A stretch of DNA of 64,000 bases. Origin: Extensimonas soli (GTDB lineage Bacteria > Pseudomonadota > Gammaproteobacteria > Burkholderiales > Burkholderiaceae_C). Position 1 is the first letter of the stretch, and every line of letters starts with the position of its first letter. A program made the position numbers and the translations under genes. A model generated the notes under the pieces. The model saw only the letters and a list, made by a program, of their open reading frames with translations. It was not told the DNA's origin and did no database searches. The stretch covers positions 62,001 to 126,000 of the forward strand of contig NZ_JARGEL010000011.1 of NCBI RefSeq assembly GCF_029211265.1, in the 5' to 3' direction. Of this stretch, positions 1 to 9,814 are shown in pieces.

Positions 1-892
<892 letters not shown>

Positions 893-1375
893 TCAGGCGC
901 CGTTCCACACGCTCGTGTCGGTGTGGATCAATTCGAGCGGGTGGCGCTGCCCGCCCAGGTAATCCTGCAAACATTGCAGCAGCACGGGGCTGCGGTGGCG
1001 CTCGGCGCAGGCGCGGATTTCATCGGGCGTGAGCCAGAGCGCGCGCACGATGCCCTCGTCGAGCTGGCGCCACTCGTGGTGCGTGCCCACCGTGCCCGCA
1101 AAGGCAAAGCGCAGGTAGGTGATGTCGTCCCCCGTGCGCGTGCGCCGGAAGCGGTTGAGGTAAACGCCCACCAGCGCCGTGGGCGTGAAGTCGTAGGCCG
1201 TCTCCTCGAGCACCTCGCGCACGCAGGCTTCTATGGGCGACTCGCCCGGGTCCAGGTGCCCGGCCGGGTTGTTGAAGCGCAGGCCATCGGCCGTGTCTTC
1301 TTCGACGAGCAGAAAGCGGCCGTCGCGCTCGATCAGCGCCGCCACGGTGACATTGGGTTTCCAGCGGTTGGGCAT
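893..1375 (-). CDS. nudJ: Nudix hydrolase, NudJ-type phosphatase
   Basis: This is a Nudix hydrolase of the NudJ type, which in E. coli removes phosphate from nucleoside and thiamine-precursor diphosphates. The product of about 160 residues begins MPNRWKPNVTVAALIERDGR. It contains the Nudix box from GHLDPGESPIEACVREVLEE (G-x5-E-x7-REUXEE pattern) and ends with the YLGGQRHPLELI stretch typical of NudJ. Two in-frame ATGs exist, at 1375 and 1384; the first is preferred because it fits family length. It sits just upstream of mnmA on the same strand and is probably co-transcribed with it, as in E. coli. The phosphatase gene is divergent, so 1385-1474 must hold two promoters. Substrate is inferred from the family only. 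Confidence 0.88.
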   Translation of the reverse strand: MPNRWKPNVTVAALIERDGRFLLVEEDTADGLRFNNPAGHLDPGESPIEACVREVLEETAYDFTPTALVGVYLNRFRRTRTGDDITYLRFAFAGTVGTHHEWRQLDEGIVRALWLTPDEIRACAERHRSPVLLQCLQDYLGGQRHPLELIHTDTSVWNGA

Positions 1376-1474
1376 GGCGCGCATTATCGCCATGCGGCCC
1401 GAGAGGCTGAGGCTCTGGCGCGCGCGGCCCGGGCTGACATCCCCGCGCAAAACACGAGCCGTCAAAATACCGGC

Positions 1475-2287
1475 ATGACTTCCCCCACCACACCCCCAGC
1501 CCCCGCCGGCGCGGCGCCCGCACCAGCCTGTGCCCTCTCCACTCCGCCGCGCGCCCTGGCGCTCGAAGGGCTGACGAACTTCCGCGACCTCGGCGGCTAC
1601 ACCGGGCTGCAGGGGCGGCCCGTGAAGTGGCGGCGGCTGTTCCGCTCCGACCAGCTCGGCGCGCTCACGCCGGCCGACCAGCAGCGGCTCGCAGAGTTGG
1701 GCATAGTCCGCGCGGTGGACTTTCGCGGCATGCACGAGCGCGCCGCGCAGCCCTACGCGCTGCCGGGCGTGACGCAGTACGCGCTGCACGTCGAGCCCAC
1801 GGTGGTGCAGCGCGTGCAAGAGCTGCTGCAAAAAGGCAGCGCGCCCACGCCGGCCGAGACCGTGCGGCTCATGCAGGACACCTACCGCGCCTTCGTGCAC
1901 GACAACGCGCCGCGCTTTGCCGAGCTGCTGCAGCTGCTGCTGGCGAGCGACGCGCCGCTGGTCTTCCACTGCACCGCGGGCAAGGACCGCACGGGCTTCG
2001 CCGCCGCGCTGATCCTGCTCGCGCTCGGCGTGCCGCGCGAGGTGGTGATGCAGGACTACCTGCTCACCAACGCGCTATACCGCCCGCCGTTCCTCGCGTC
2101 GTCCAGCACGCCGCGCGAGGTGCTCGAGGTGATCTGGTTCGTGCGCGAGGATTTCCTGGACGCCGCGCTGCGCCTGATCGACGCCGAATACGGCGGCCCA
2201 GAGCCCTACCTGGAGCGCGTGCTCGGCCTGAACGCCGCGGCGCGCGCCAGGCTGGCGCAGCTGTATCTGCAGCCGCCCACGGCGTGA
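1475..2287 (+). CDS. Tyrosine-protein phosphatase family protein
   Basis: A 270-residue protein of the bacterial tyrosine/lipid phosphatase family (Y_phosphatase3 type). The N-terminal half carries LTNFRDLGGY, a family hallmark. The P-loop HCTAGKDRTG follows, with the nucleophile Cys at about residue 166 and the phosphate-binding Arg at 172 (C-x5-R). No signal peptide or membrane segment is visible, so it is probably cytoplasmic. The start was placed at ATG 1475, because the frame upstream is antisense to nudJ and mnmA. No strong ribosome binding site is visible. Members act on phosphotyrosine, phosphoserine or phosphoinositides; the substrate here is unknown. It is divergent from nudJ and followed by a gap before the AAA/M41 cassette. 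Confidence 0.85.
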   Translation: MTSPTTPPAPAGAAPAPACALSTPPRALALEGLTNFRDLGGYTGLQGRPVKWRRLFRSDQLGALTPADQQRLAELGIVRAVDFRGMHERAAQPYALPGVTQYALHVEPTVVQRVQELLQKGSAPTPAETVRLMQDTYRAFVHDNAPRFAELLQLLLASDAPLVFHCTAGKDRTGFAAALILLALGVPREVVMQDYLLTNALYRPPFLASSSTPREVLEVIWFVREDFLDAALRLIDAEYGGPEPYLERVLGLNAAARARLAQLYLQPPTA

Positions 2288-2653
2288 TCGCTTCGTTTTG
2301 CGTAGCTGCTTGTGTTTGGTGTGTTGTCAAAAGTGTCCTTGTCCCTGAATTCCGTATCCCATAACCGATATCATGGGCTGGCTGGCTTGGGTTGAGCGGC
2401 AAGCCAGTTTTGGCCTATCTGGGACACGGTTGCCCCAGGCAAGTCGAACTAGCCTGACAACCTTTTCAGGAAACCGCCGACTTGGACTATCAACCCGCCA
2501 AATTGAACCTGCTGCCATTGAATCTGGAAGGCCTTCAGAACTCCCAGACCCACTGCCAAAAATTCTGAAACAGATATCACGGTAGCATTGACAACCGTCT
2601 GATGAGGAAACCATACCGGATCTTTGCCTCATCTGCCCGACACACTCAACCCT
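2288..2653. other. Intergenic region upstream of the AAA/M41 cassette
   Basis: This 366-bp stretch has clearly lower GC than the flanking core genes and no convincing coding frame. It marks the left boundary of the acquired cassette. Short open frames on both strands show no family features. A weak promoter-like pair may exist around 2325-2360 (TTGTCA and a TATCCC box), but I cannot place a start site. No terminator hairpin follows the phosphatase stop codon. Confidence 0.4.
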
Positions 2654-5600
2654 ATGTCGAACAGCACTCGCTACGAACCTCAGGATTTATTCAAGGTTGC
2701 CAAGTTTATTGCGCGCATCAGCGGCACCCGGAAAATCGGGCATCCCCAGTTCCTGATCGCGCTGGAATTCTTCAAGCCGCTGAAAGGCGACGACGATGCC
2801 AGTCGCCGGATCGCTCCCAAAGATCTCCAGGCCGCCACGCCTGTCATCCTGAACGCCTATGACGGTAATCCGCGCTTGCCTCTGTCCGAGGAAATGCGCC
2901 AGATGCGCAACGACATGGACCTCACTGGTACGCAATTCGAGGTCATCGACGAAGCCATTCATCCAACCGAAACCAGCACCGCATTCATTCGCATGCTGGT
3001 TCGCAGCATGGAAATCGCCGGGAAAAATGAATGGGACATCACGCTGGAGACCATGCTGACCGCCTGGGGCAAAGAGTCTGGTGCCTCTGAGCGGGACCGG
3101 GTGTGGGCCAAAACCTTTTCAGAGTCTTTGTTCACCTATTTGCGCGGGAACCCCTACCATCTTTATGATTCGGCAGCAGACCCAACCCCCTCTGCGGGGC
3201 TGACACCATCCACCAAAGCCGCAACCACAACGAAACCCTGTCCCGCCACGCTACGGGCTACGCTGCGAACTCCCTACACCCAGGCGCTGAGCGAGCAGGT
3301 GCTAGGGCAACCGTTGGCCTTGCGCTGGTTTGATGAATCGCTGCTGCTGAGCGCGTGGATGCCCTCCAGGCGAGCCCACCCTGAAGTATTCCTGCTTGCT
3401 GGCCCTTCGGCGACAGGCAAGTCCACCTTTGTTGACGCCTTGCGGCAGGAGTGGGCACTGCGAGGCGGTGAGCACATCACCATCGACATGGCCAGCATGC
3501 TCTCTTACAACGAAGGGTTTGGCCTGACCGGCCTGCGTGCAGGCTACGATTCTGCCGGGCCCGGACGCCTGACCTCCTACGTACAGGAGCATCCTGACGC
3601 TCTGGTGATATTGGAAAACGTCACCCAGGCGCACCCGAACGTGCAGGCCCTGCTGATACCCTTGCTGACCAGCGGCAAACTCGCCGACGAATACGGTTTT
3701 GGCCCCGGAGCTGACCGCGGCCATCCCGACTCCAGAGACGTGTCATTTGCCAACGCGACCGTGATACTCACCTGTACAGTCGGTGAGGAAGTATTTGAGC
3801 TGCCTGCCAACCTAAAGCGATACGACTCTGACCCTGACGCACTGGTGGCCTTGCTGAAAGATGCCATGGGCAACATTGCGTCCGATGGCGTCCGGTCGCG
3901 CAACCCGCGCACGCGGGATACCGAGCAGCCCAGCCCCCTTGCGCCCTACCTCCGGCAAGTCAACATGCTCCCCTTCAGACCGCTGGGTCTGGCAGCGTTG
4001 GAGCAACTCGCCTTGGCCGGCGTGGCGGATGTAGAGAACACACTGGCCGCCAAAGGAATAGCGATCCACTGGACTGCAGGCGGCGGAGACGCTCGCCAAA
4101 AGCTGGGGCGCATCCTCGCGCTATCCAGCGCCCCACAATTCAGCCCGCTGATGGTGCGGCAACTCGCGGCAGACCAGATCCTGCGCCAATGGTTGTATCA
4201 AAACACCCACCTCACAGACGTGCATGAACTCAGCGTCAGCATTGAAGACGCTGACCCAGAAGCCATCAACCCGAGCCAAACGCCGGAGGCCTTGCAGCGC
4301 GAGTTTTTCCGGCGCGGGCAACGCCTGGCATTCAGGGTCACCGCACAAGGCCCGGACCAGTTGCTCCTCGGTGACATCCGGATCGACCGGGTCGCCACCC
4401 AGCAAGACTACGGCATTGAGGGCGGGCTTACGGTCGAAGTACCGCAACAGAAATTCAAAGACATCTTCGGCCATGACGTCATCAAAGACCGCCTTGCCGA
4501 AGTGGTGCGCCTTCTGAAAGACACCCACCCCCAAAACCAACTCAGCCTACCGCGCGGCATGTTGCTGCACGGGCAGCCGGGCACCGGCAAAACCATGCTG
4601 GCCAAGGCGCTGGCCTGCGAAGCTGGCTTGCCTTTCATCGCCGCCAGCGGTCCACAATTGTTGCAGATCAACGCTATTCGCACCATTTTCCGCAGAGCAC
4701 GCCAATACGCCCCGTGTTTGGTTTTTCTGGACGAAATCGACGCCCTGGGCGTACGTGGCCAGGGCGGGATTGACCCCTGCATCAACCAACTGCTTGTGGA
4801 AATCGACGGCTTCCAGGCCTCCGATGAAGGGCATGTGTTCGTGATCGCGGCCACCAACTTCCACGACAAGGTAGACCCGGCCCTGACACGATCTGGCCGT
4901 CTCGACCTGTGCTTGGAGGTACCCCTGCTCGACCGCGATGCCCGCCGCCACTTCCTGGAAAAGCTGCGTGCAGAAATCCGTCTGAAGGCCGGCGAGGCCT
5001 TCCCGCTGGATGACCTGCTGGAGTTGAGCGCCGGAATGTCCGGTGCCGACCTGGAGAAACTGACTCGCGAGGTGCATCTGACGGCGATCCGCCGGGGACA
5101 ACAGGAAGTTACCCGGGCAAACCTGCTGGAAGAGCTCAACGTCATCAAGCATGGCGCCAGGCTCGATAACCCGCCGCTGCGCACCCAGTTGGCCGTCACT
5201 GCGCATCACGAAGCGGGGCATGCCGTGGTCGCGCGTGCGCTCAATCCAGATGTCCGCATTGAACAGGTCACCATCGTGCCCCGCCGCAATGCCTTGGGGT
5301 TTACGGCCTACTCGGAAGAGTCTTGTCCCCGGAGGGCATTTGATCGACAAGAAGTCATGGACCTCATCTGCGTGGCCCTGGGCGGCAGGGTCGCCCAGCG
5401 CAAGTACATGGCGCAGCAAAAGGGCGAGCAAGCGCTGGACACCGGCAGCGACGCGGGCGCAGAGTCCGACTTGAAACAAGCCACCCGACTGGCGTGGTTG
5501 GCCGTTACCACTTGGGGACTGGATACAGAATTTGGCTGGGTTTCCATCCAACCCTGGGACAATGAATCATCCATACCGAAGCTCCTGGAAGAACTGGCCA

Positions 5601-5761
5601 CACAGCGCGTCAAGGCTTGGATGGGAGAAGCACGCACGAAGACAGAGCAGGTGGTGGACGCAAACTGGCAAGCCATTTGCCGCTTGGCGGACGGATTGCT
5701 GGCTGAAGAAATGCTTTTGGGGGATAAAATCGAATCACTGTTCAAGGAAATAAAGAAATGA
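2654..5761 (+). CDS. Soluble AAA ATPase fused to FtsH-like AAA and M41 metalloprotease
   Basis: A 1035-residue protein with an unusual order: an unrecognised N-terminal domain (about 1-200), a ClpB/ClpX-like AAA module (about 215-460), an unassigned linker, then an FtsH-like AAA module (about 600-830) and an M41 zinc peptidase (about 840-1035). The first module has Walker A GPSATGKS at 250-257, but the Walker B position reads LVILENVTQAHP, so the acid pair is Glu321-Asn322 and the catalytic Glu is lost. The second has GQPGTGKT (640-647) and DEID (693-696). Zinc ligands are HEAGH (852-856) and probably Asp939 in SDLKQATRLA. The FtsH membrane helices are absent, so it looks soluble. The ATG at 2654 was chosen over an in-frame ATG 30 bases upstream. 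The stop overlaps the next start (ATGA). Function unknown; ATP-dependent proteolysis is inferred from the M41 module. Confidence 0.85.
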   Translation: MSNSTRYEPQDLFKVAKFIARISGTRKIGHPQFLIALEFFKPLKGDDDASRRIAPKDLQAATPVILNAYDGNPRLPLSEEMRQMRNDMDLTGTQFEVIDEAIHPTETSTAFIRMLVRSMEIAGKNEWDITLETMLTAWGKESGASERDRVWAKTFSESLFTYLRGNPYHLYDSAADPTPSAGLTPSTKAATTTKPCPATLRATLRTPYTQALSEQVLGQPLALRWFDESLLLSAWMPSRRAHPEVFLLAGPSATGKSTFVDALRQEWALRGGEHITIDMASMLSYNEGFGLTGLRAGYDSAGPGRLTSYVQEHPDALVILENVTQAHPNVQALLIPLLTSGKLADEYGFGPGADRGHPDSRDVSFANATVILTCTVGEEVFELPANLKRYDSDPDALVALLKDAMGNIASDGVRSRNPRTRDTEQPSPLAPYLRQVNMLPFRPLGLAALEQLALAGVADVENTLAAKGIAIHWTAGGGDARQKLGRILALSSAPQFSPLMVRQLAADQILRQWLYQNTHLTDVHELSVSIEDADPEAINPSQTPEALQREFFRRGQRLAFRVTAQGPDQLLLGDIRIDRVATQQDYGIEGGLTVEVPQQKFKDIFGHDVIKDRLAEVVRLLKDTHPQNQLSLPRGMLLHGQPGTGKTMLAKALACEAGLPFIAASGPQLLQINAIRTIFRRARQYAPCLVFLDEIDALGVRGQGGIDPCINQLLVEIDGFQASDEGHVFVIAATNFHDKVDPALTRSGRLDLCLEVPLLDRDARRHFLEKLRAEIRLKAGEAFPLDDLLELSAGMSGADLEKLTREVHLTAIRRGQQEVTRANLLEELNVIKHGARLDNPPLRTQLAVTAHHEAGHAVVARALNPDVRIEQVTIVPRRNALGFTAYSEESCPRRAFDRQEVMDLICVALGGRVAQRKYMAQQKGEQALDTGSDAGAESDLKQATRLAWLAVTTWGLDTEFGWVSIQPWDNESSIPKLLEELATQRVKAWMGEARTKTEQVVDANWQAICRLADGLLAEEMLLGDKIESLFKEIKK

Positions 5762-6003
5762 TTGACCGTTGCTATGAGGTTGTTCTGATAAGAGAAAAAA
5801 AAGCACCAAACAAAAGCAAATCATCTTCTGGCGATTATCGTCCAGAAATAATCGTGTACCTTCCCGACGAAAATAACCAAAAAAATAATCAAGACAAAAA
5901 ATCATTGCAAAGCGGCGAAGACAAACCAAGAGCAATTGATAAAAAAGATAAACAAAAGGGAGGTGCGAATAGTCTGGAAAATATGAAGGAGCCAGGCATA
6001 TGA
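5758..6003 (+). CDS. Small charged protein of unknown function in the AAA/M41 cassette
   Basis: An 81-residue protein, very rich in Lys, Asp, Glu, Asn and Ser, with no hydrophobic segment. It begins MIDRCYEVVLIREKKAPNKS, so a short ordered start is followed by a probably disordered, Lys-rich tail. The gene is AT-rich, in strong contrast to the rest of the window. Its start overlaps the stop of the AAA/M41 gene (ATGA at 5758-5761), and its own stop overlaps the start of the membrane protein (ATGA at 6000-6003), which implies translational coupling and joint action. I recognise no family. It could be an adaptor, a substrate or a linker between protease and membrane partner. That it is coded at all rests on the two coupled overlaps. 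Confidence 0.65.
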   Translation: MIDRCYEVVLIREKKAPNKSKSSSGDYRPEIIVYLPDENNQKNNQDKKSLQSGEDKPRAIDKKDKQKGGANSLENMKEPGI

Positions 6004-7391
6004 CCAGCAGCGCAGAAAAACAAAACCTTCGCGCAGAATTACCTGATTCCAAGACCAAAAATACACCAAAGACAAATGAATCGCCAAATTCCAACCAGTC
6101 CGTTTTTGAATCGAAAGGGATTAATATTCGTCGCGTGACGAATTTAAAAGACGAGTTCCCAGAAGAATCTTATGAAGTGATTCGCTTGTATAAGCTAGAG
6201 AAAAAAACAGCAGAATGGAGAATATCCTACTTTAACCCTTGTCTTTCATCACCCCTAGACCCGCATGCAGAAACATTCATATGGAAATCCATGTGCCCCA
6301 CCAGGGGGCTTTGGGAATCGAATGCTGTCGACCAAGCCATACTAAACCGCCTATTTTTATTGGGCAGCATAACCGCCGCCAAGATTAAAATCAAACAACA
6401 GCTCGTCGATTTATCTAAAACAAATACAGATGGCAATAAGGACGCCCAAGAGAACGGGCTACGCCACCGCCCTCCAAAAATCTTCGCACTTTCGAGTGGC
6501 GCATTGTGCCTGTCAGCAATTTCACTGATTTTAGTTGAAGCTTATTTGCCAAATCCACGGCCATGGATATTTTTATCCCTAGAAATATCTAGAAGCACGC
6601 CGCTCTGGATAGTTTTTGTATGTGCTTTCGCGATTTATTTCGGTGCTTTTGCAGAAGCCATTTACCAATCATTGCACAAAGATGCAGATCATGAAAAAAT
6701 TGAAGACCTGTCCGCATCTACTGCCAAAATTCGCTCCGGCATTTCGCAGGAATACCTAAAAGTGGCATGCGGTCATTTTGAGGAAACTGGTGAAATAAAA
6801 GACATTAGCAGTAGTCAAATTTTGCCAGAATTCATGATTCGAGAAATTGATGAAGAGTTACAAATCAAATCGTCTTTTGATAGCCTAGATAAAGTGATTT
6901 CAAATCAACTGCAGGCTGTTTCCATAGATCATCAAAAAAGACAAGGGCAACGATTACACGTCCAAAAAAGCGTCGTGGCAGCAGGCAGCGGCATCTTCAC
7001 CGGATTTTTCACTTACGAGGTGGGTGATTCGATATTGAAATTCATCCATGCATCACAGCATGCAGACGACCGCTCCTTGCAATACTGGCTGTTCACCAAG
7101 GCGGGCGTCTTTGCCGCGCGGCAGGGGGAGGGCATGTCTGCTGCTGAAATTCCCGTACATCCCGTGGTGGGTGCAGCGCATACGGAACAAGAGGCTAAGC
7201 ATGATCCGACCGCCACCGTCAAAAGTATTAACGAACTCGACCAGCACTATGGCCACAATTTCGCCCACCATGAGATCATTGGGCAGGCTTGGCTACTGAC
7301 CATCACTATTGTGGTCACCTGGATCGCCGGGTTTATTGCCTGGCACAAGCCCCACGAGCAACGTGGTGGCGGACACGAACACCACGGCTAA
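6000..7391 (+). CDS. Multi-pass membrane protein of the AAA/M41 cassette
   Basis: A 463-residue protein with no family that I recognise. Residues 1-155 are soluble and charged. Hydrophobic segments lie near 161-183, 200-222, 325-345 (weaker) and 430-450. A soluble stretch at about 225-320 is rich in Glu, Asp, Lys and Ser. The C-terminal tail is rich in His and Gly (ends GGGHEHHG) and could bind metal. The first two thirds are AT-rich, the last third closer to the host, which suggests transfer. The start overlaps the upstream stop (ATGA). The AAA/M41 protein lacks the membrane helices of normal FtsH, so this gene could provide a membrane anchor in trans. That is inference. Confidence 0.7.
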   Translation: MTSSAEKQNLRAELPDSKTKNTPKTNESPNSNQSVFESKGINIRRVTNLKDEFPEESYEVIRLYKLEKKTAEWRISYFNPCLSSPLDPHAETFIWKSMCPTRGLWESNAVDQAILNRLFLLGSITAAKIKIKQQLVDLSKTNTDGNKDAQENGLRHRPPKIFALSSGALCLSAISLILVEAYLPNPRPWIFLSLEISRSTPLWIVFVCAFAIYFGAFAEAIYQSLHKDADHEKIEDLSASTAKIRSGISQEYLKVACGHFEETGEIKDISSSQILPEFMIREIDEELQIKSSFDSLDKVISNQLQAVSIDHQKRQGQRLHVQKSVVAAGSGIFTGFFTYEVGDSILKFIHASQHADDRSLQYWLFTKAGVFAARQGEGMSAAEIPVHPVVGAAHTEQEAKHDPTATVKSINELDQHYGHNFAHHEIIGQAWLLTITIVVTWIAGFIAWHKPHEQRGGGHEHHG

Positions 7392-7415
7392 AATTACCTT
7401 TGAAAGGACTTCTAA

Positions 7416-7877
7416 ATGACCATTAGCGCCCAAAACTTGGCCCAGCGCTATATCGATGCGCTCACGGAAATCGGCGTGGCTGCCAAGCGTGATGATGACA
7501 ATGATGTCGTCTTCAAAATTCTCGGCACAGGCTCGTTCTACCTCTCTCTGGATGCGGAGAAAGACCCCGAATTCATGCGACTGGTCTTTCCCAATTTCTA
7601 TGAGAGCAAGGACGCCCTGCCGGTGCTCAAAGCCATCAACACCGTGAACATGGAGAATAAGGCCGTCAAGCTCTGGGCCCGTGAACGCGATGGCAAGTTC
7701 CATGTCTCGGCGTCGATCGAGAGTTTTCTCGCATCGCCGGACCAAGCCCCCGACCCTGGCTTGCTGAAAGCCATATTGGAGCGCTGCCTTTCAGCCACCC
7801 GTGCGGGTGTGGAGAGCTTTGCTGAGGAGATAGAAAAGTCCGATGCTAGCAAGCCCGAGGATGGCGCTTCAATCTGA
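7416..7877 (+). CDS. YbjN-like / type III chaperone-fold protein
   Basis: A 153-residue acidic protein, last of the four-gene cassette. The sequence MTISAQNLAQRYIDALTEIG followed by alternating strands (VVFKILGTGSFYLSLD) and the Asn-rich NTVNMENKAVKLW stretch resembles YbjN-domain proteins, which have the type III secretion chaperone fold. It begins 24 bp after the membrane protein with a good ribosome binding site (GAAAGGA). Codon use is closer to the core genome than in the two preceding genes. YbjN proteins are linked to stress tolerance in enterobacteria, but the biochemical role is poorly known. Here it might bind a component of the cassette. The family assignment is by pattern and moderately sure. 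Confidence 0.6.
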   Translation: MTISAQNLAQRYIDALTEIGVAAKRDDDNDVVFKILGTGSFYLSLDAEKDPEFMRLVFPNFYESKDALPVLKAINTVNMENKAVKLWARERDGKFHVSASIESFLASPDQAPDPGLLKAILERCLSATRAGVESFAEEIEKSDASKPEDGASI

Positions 7878-7953
7878 CCACTGCAACTGAACACCTTGGA
7901 CGGCGGGGGTCCATAGAATTTTCCGACACCAGTATCCGTTATCAGGAGACCCC

Positions 7954-9624
7954 ATGAGCGCCACCCTCGCCAGCCTCCAAGTGGGCATCCACCCCGACAA
8001 CCAGGTGTCCGAGCTCAAGGACTACAACCTCTACAGCAGCGACCCGGTGCTGCGCCGCGTCGTGGCGCGCGGCGGGGCGCAGTGGCGCGAGGAAGAGCTG
8101 CTGCGCCAGGGCGCCGAATACGGCGCCGAGGCCACGCTGCGCGCCGCCGAGGACGCGAACCGCTACGCGCCCGAGCTCGTCGCCTTCGCGCCCCTGGGCC
8201 AGCGCATCGACCAGATCAAGTTCCACCCCGCGTGGCACCAGATCATGGCGATCGCGCGGCGCAACGGCATTGCCAACCTGCCCTTCACCGACGCGCGCCC
8301 CTCGGCCTGGACGGCCTACGGCGCGTCGCTGTTCATGCACAGCCAGATCGAGGCCGGCTCGGCCTGTCCGACCACCATGACCAAGGCCTGCATCCCGGTG
8401 CTGCGCCACAACGCGCCGCTGTACGCGCTCACGGCGCCGCTGCTCGCGTCGCTCGAACACGACGCGCGCGACATCCCGCTCGCGCAAAAACGCTCGATCG
8501 CGGTCGGCATGGGCATGACGGAAAAGCAGGGCGGCAGCGACGTGCGCACCAACACCACGCGCGCCGTACCCGCAGGCAACGGCCCCTGGGGCGACGAATA
8601 CCTGCTCACGGGGCACAAGTGGTTTTTCTCGGCGCCCATGTGCGACGGCCACCTGGTGCTCGCGCGCACCGACGCGCACGGCCCGAGCTGCTTTTTCGTG
8701 CCGCGCTGGCGCCCCGACGGCAGCAAGAACCCCATCCACCTGCTACGCCTCAAGGACAAGGTGGGCAACCGCTCCAACAGCGGCTGCGAGGTCGAGTTCC
8801 ACGAGGCCTGGGGCGTGCGCGTGGGCGACGAGGGGCGCGGCATCCCCACCATCATCGAAATGGCCACCTTCACGCGGCTCGATTGCGCGCTCTCGAGCGC
8901 GGGGCTGCTGCGCCAGGCTTTGGTGCAGGCGCTGCACTATGCGCGCCACCGGCACGCCTTCGGCCGCGCGCTCGCCGATCAGCCCATGATGACCGAGCTG
9001 CTCGCCGACCTCGCGCTCGAGTCCGAGGCCGCGACGCTGCTGTCCATGGATCTGGCCGGGCGCTTTGGTTCTGACGATGCGCTCGACGGCGCGTGGCGGC
9101 GCATCATGACGCCCGCGGCCAAGTTCTGGGTCTGCAAGCGCGCCGTGGCCCTGACCGGCGAGGCCATGGAGGTTTGGGGCGGCAACGGCTACGTCGAAAC
9201 CAGCGGCCCCATGGGCCGGCTGTTCCGCGAGGCGCCGGTGAATTCGATCTGGGAGGGCTCGGGCAACGTGATGTGCCTGGACGTGCTGCGCGCCATCGCG
9301 CGCCAGCCCGAAGACGCGCAGCGCCTGCTCGAGCATCTGCACGACGTGGCCGCGGCTGCCTCCGCGCCGCAGCTCGTGGCGCAGGTGCGCCAATTGCGCG
9401 CCGCCCTCGCGCAGCCGCCCGCCGAACTCGAACGCCAGGCGCGCCGCTTCACCCAGCGGCTCGCGCTCAGCGCGCAGGCCTGCCTGATGCTGCAGCACGC
9501 GAGCGCCGAAGCCGCAGGCGCCTTCATCAGCAGCCGCTTCGACCCCGACTGGGGGCCGGTCACGGGCATCAGCAGCGGCACGAGTGACCCAGGCGCGCTG
9601 CTGCGCGCCGCCTGGGCGGGTTGA
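7954..9624 (+). CDS. aidB: Acyl-CoA dehydrogenase family protein, AidB-like
   Basis: A 556-residue flavoprotein of the AidB branch of the acyl-CoA dehydrogenase family (E. coli AidB is about 540). The N-terminal IHPDNQVSELKDYNLYSSD and RIDQIKFHPAWHQIM stretches mark the AidB group. GMGMTEKQGGSDVRTNTT is the flavin/substrate region, and WGGNGYVETSGPMGRLFREA and NSIWEGSGNVMCLDVLRA are typical C-terminal motifs. AidB binds DNA and is induced by alkylation stress in E. coli, but many homologues are annotated as isovaleryl-CoA dehydrogenases, so the role here is uncertain. A clear AGGAG precedes ATG 7954. The gene is strongly host-like in GC. It marks the right border of the AAA/M41 cassette. Confidence 0.85.
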   Translation: MSATLASLQVGIHPDNQVSELKDYNLYSSDPVLRRVVARGGAQWREEELLRQGAEYGAEATLRAAEDANRYAPELVAFAPLGQRIDQIKFHPAWHQIMAIARRNGIANLPFTDARPSAWTAYGASLFMHSQIEAGSACPTTMTKACIPVLRHNAPLYALTAPLLASLEHDARDIPLAQKRSIAVGMGMTEKQGGSDVRTNTTRAVPAGNGPWGDEYLLTGHKWFFSAPMCDGHLVLARTDAHGPSCFFVPRWRPDGSKNPIHLLRLKDKVGNRSNSGCEVEFHEAWGVRVGDEGRGIPTIIEMATFTRLDCALSSAGLLRQALVQALHYARHRHAFGRALADQPMMTELLADLALESEAATLLSMDLAGRFGSDDALDGAWRRIMTPAAKFWVCKRAVALTGEAMEVWGGNGYVETSGPMGRLFREAPVNSIWEGSGNVMCLDVLRAIARQPEDAQRLLEHLHDVAAAASAPQLVAQVRQLRAALAQPPAELERQARRFTQRLALSAQACLMLQHASAEAAGAFISSRFDPDWGPVTGISSGTSDPGALLRAAWAG

Positions 9625-9730
9625 GGCGGTTGAGCGGGAAGCGCTGGAGAATACGCGGGTAGAGGCGGATTGGTGTGGCCCGGACGGGGCTTGGTACGGC
9701 TCGGGTCTGGCCTGATAGGGGGCACCACCG

Positions 9731-9746
9731 TGCGGGTAAACCCGCA
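9731..9746. promoter_or_regulatory. Short perfect palindrome upstream of the MFS gene
   Basis: TGCGGGT-AA-ACCCGCA is a perfect inverted repeat, about 70 bp upstream of the MFS transporter start. It could be a repressor operator or a small hairpin in the leader. No regulator gene lies next to it. Confidence 0.3.
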
Positions 9747-9814
9747 TCGCCCGATCGGCGCGCTTGCCGGACACTGGGTTACGTTACAACTTTTTGTTCA
9801 TTGCGAGCACATCC

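Noticed and set aside
2327-2632. 101-residue minus-strand frame before the AAA/M41 gene
   Set aside because: No family features, no ribosome binding site and no operon context; it lies in the presumed promoter region of the cassette.
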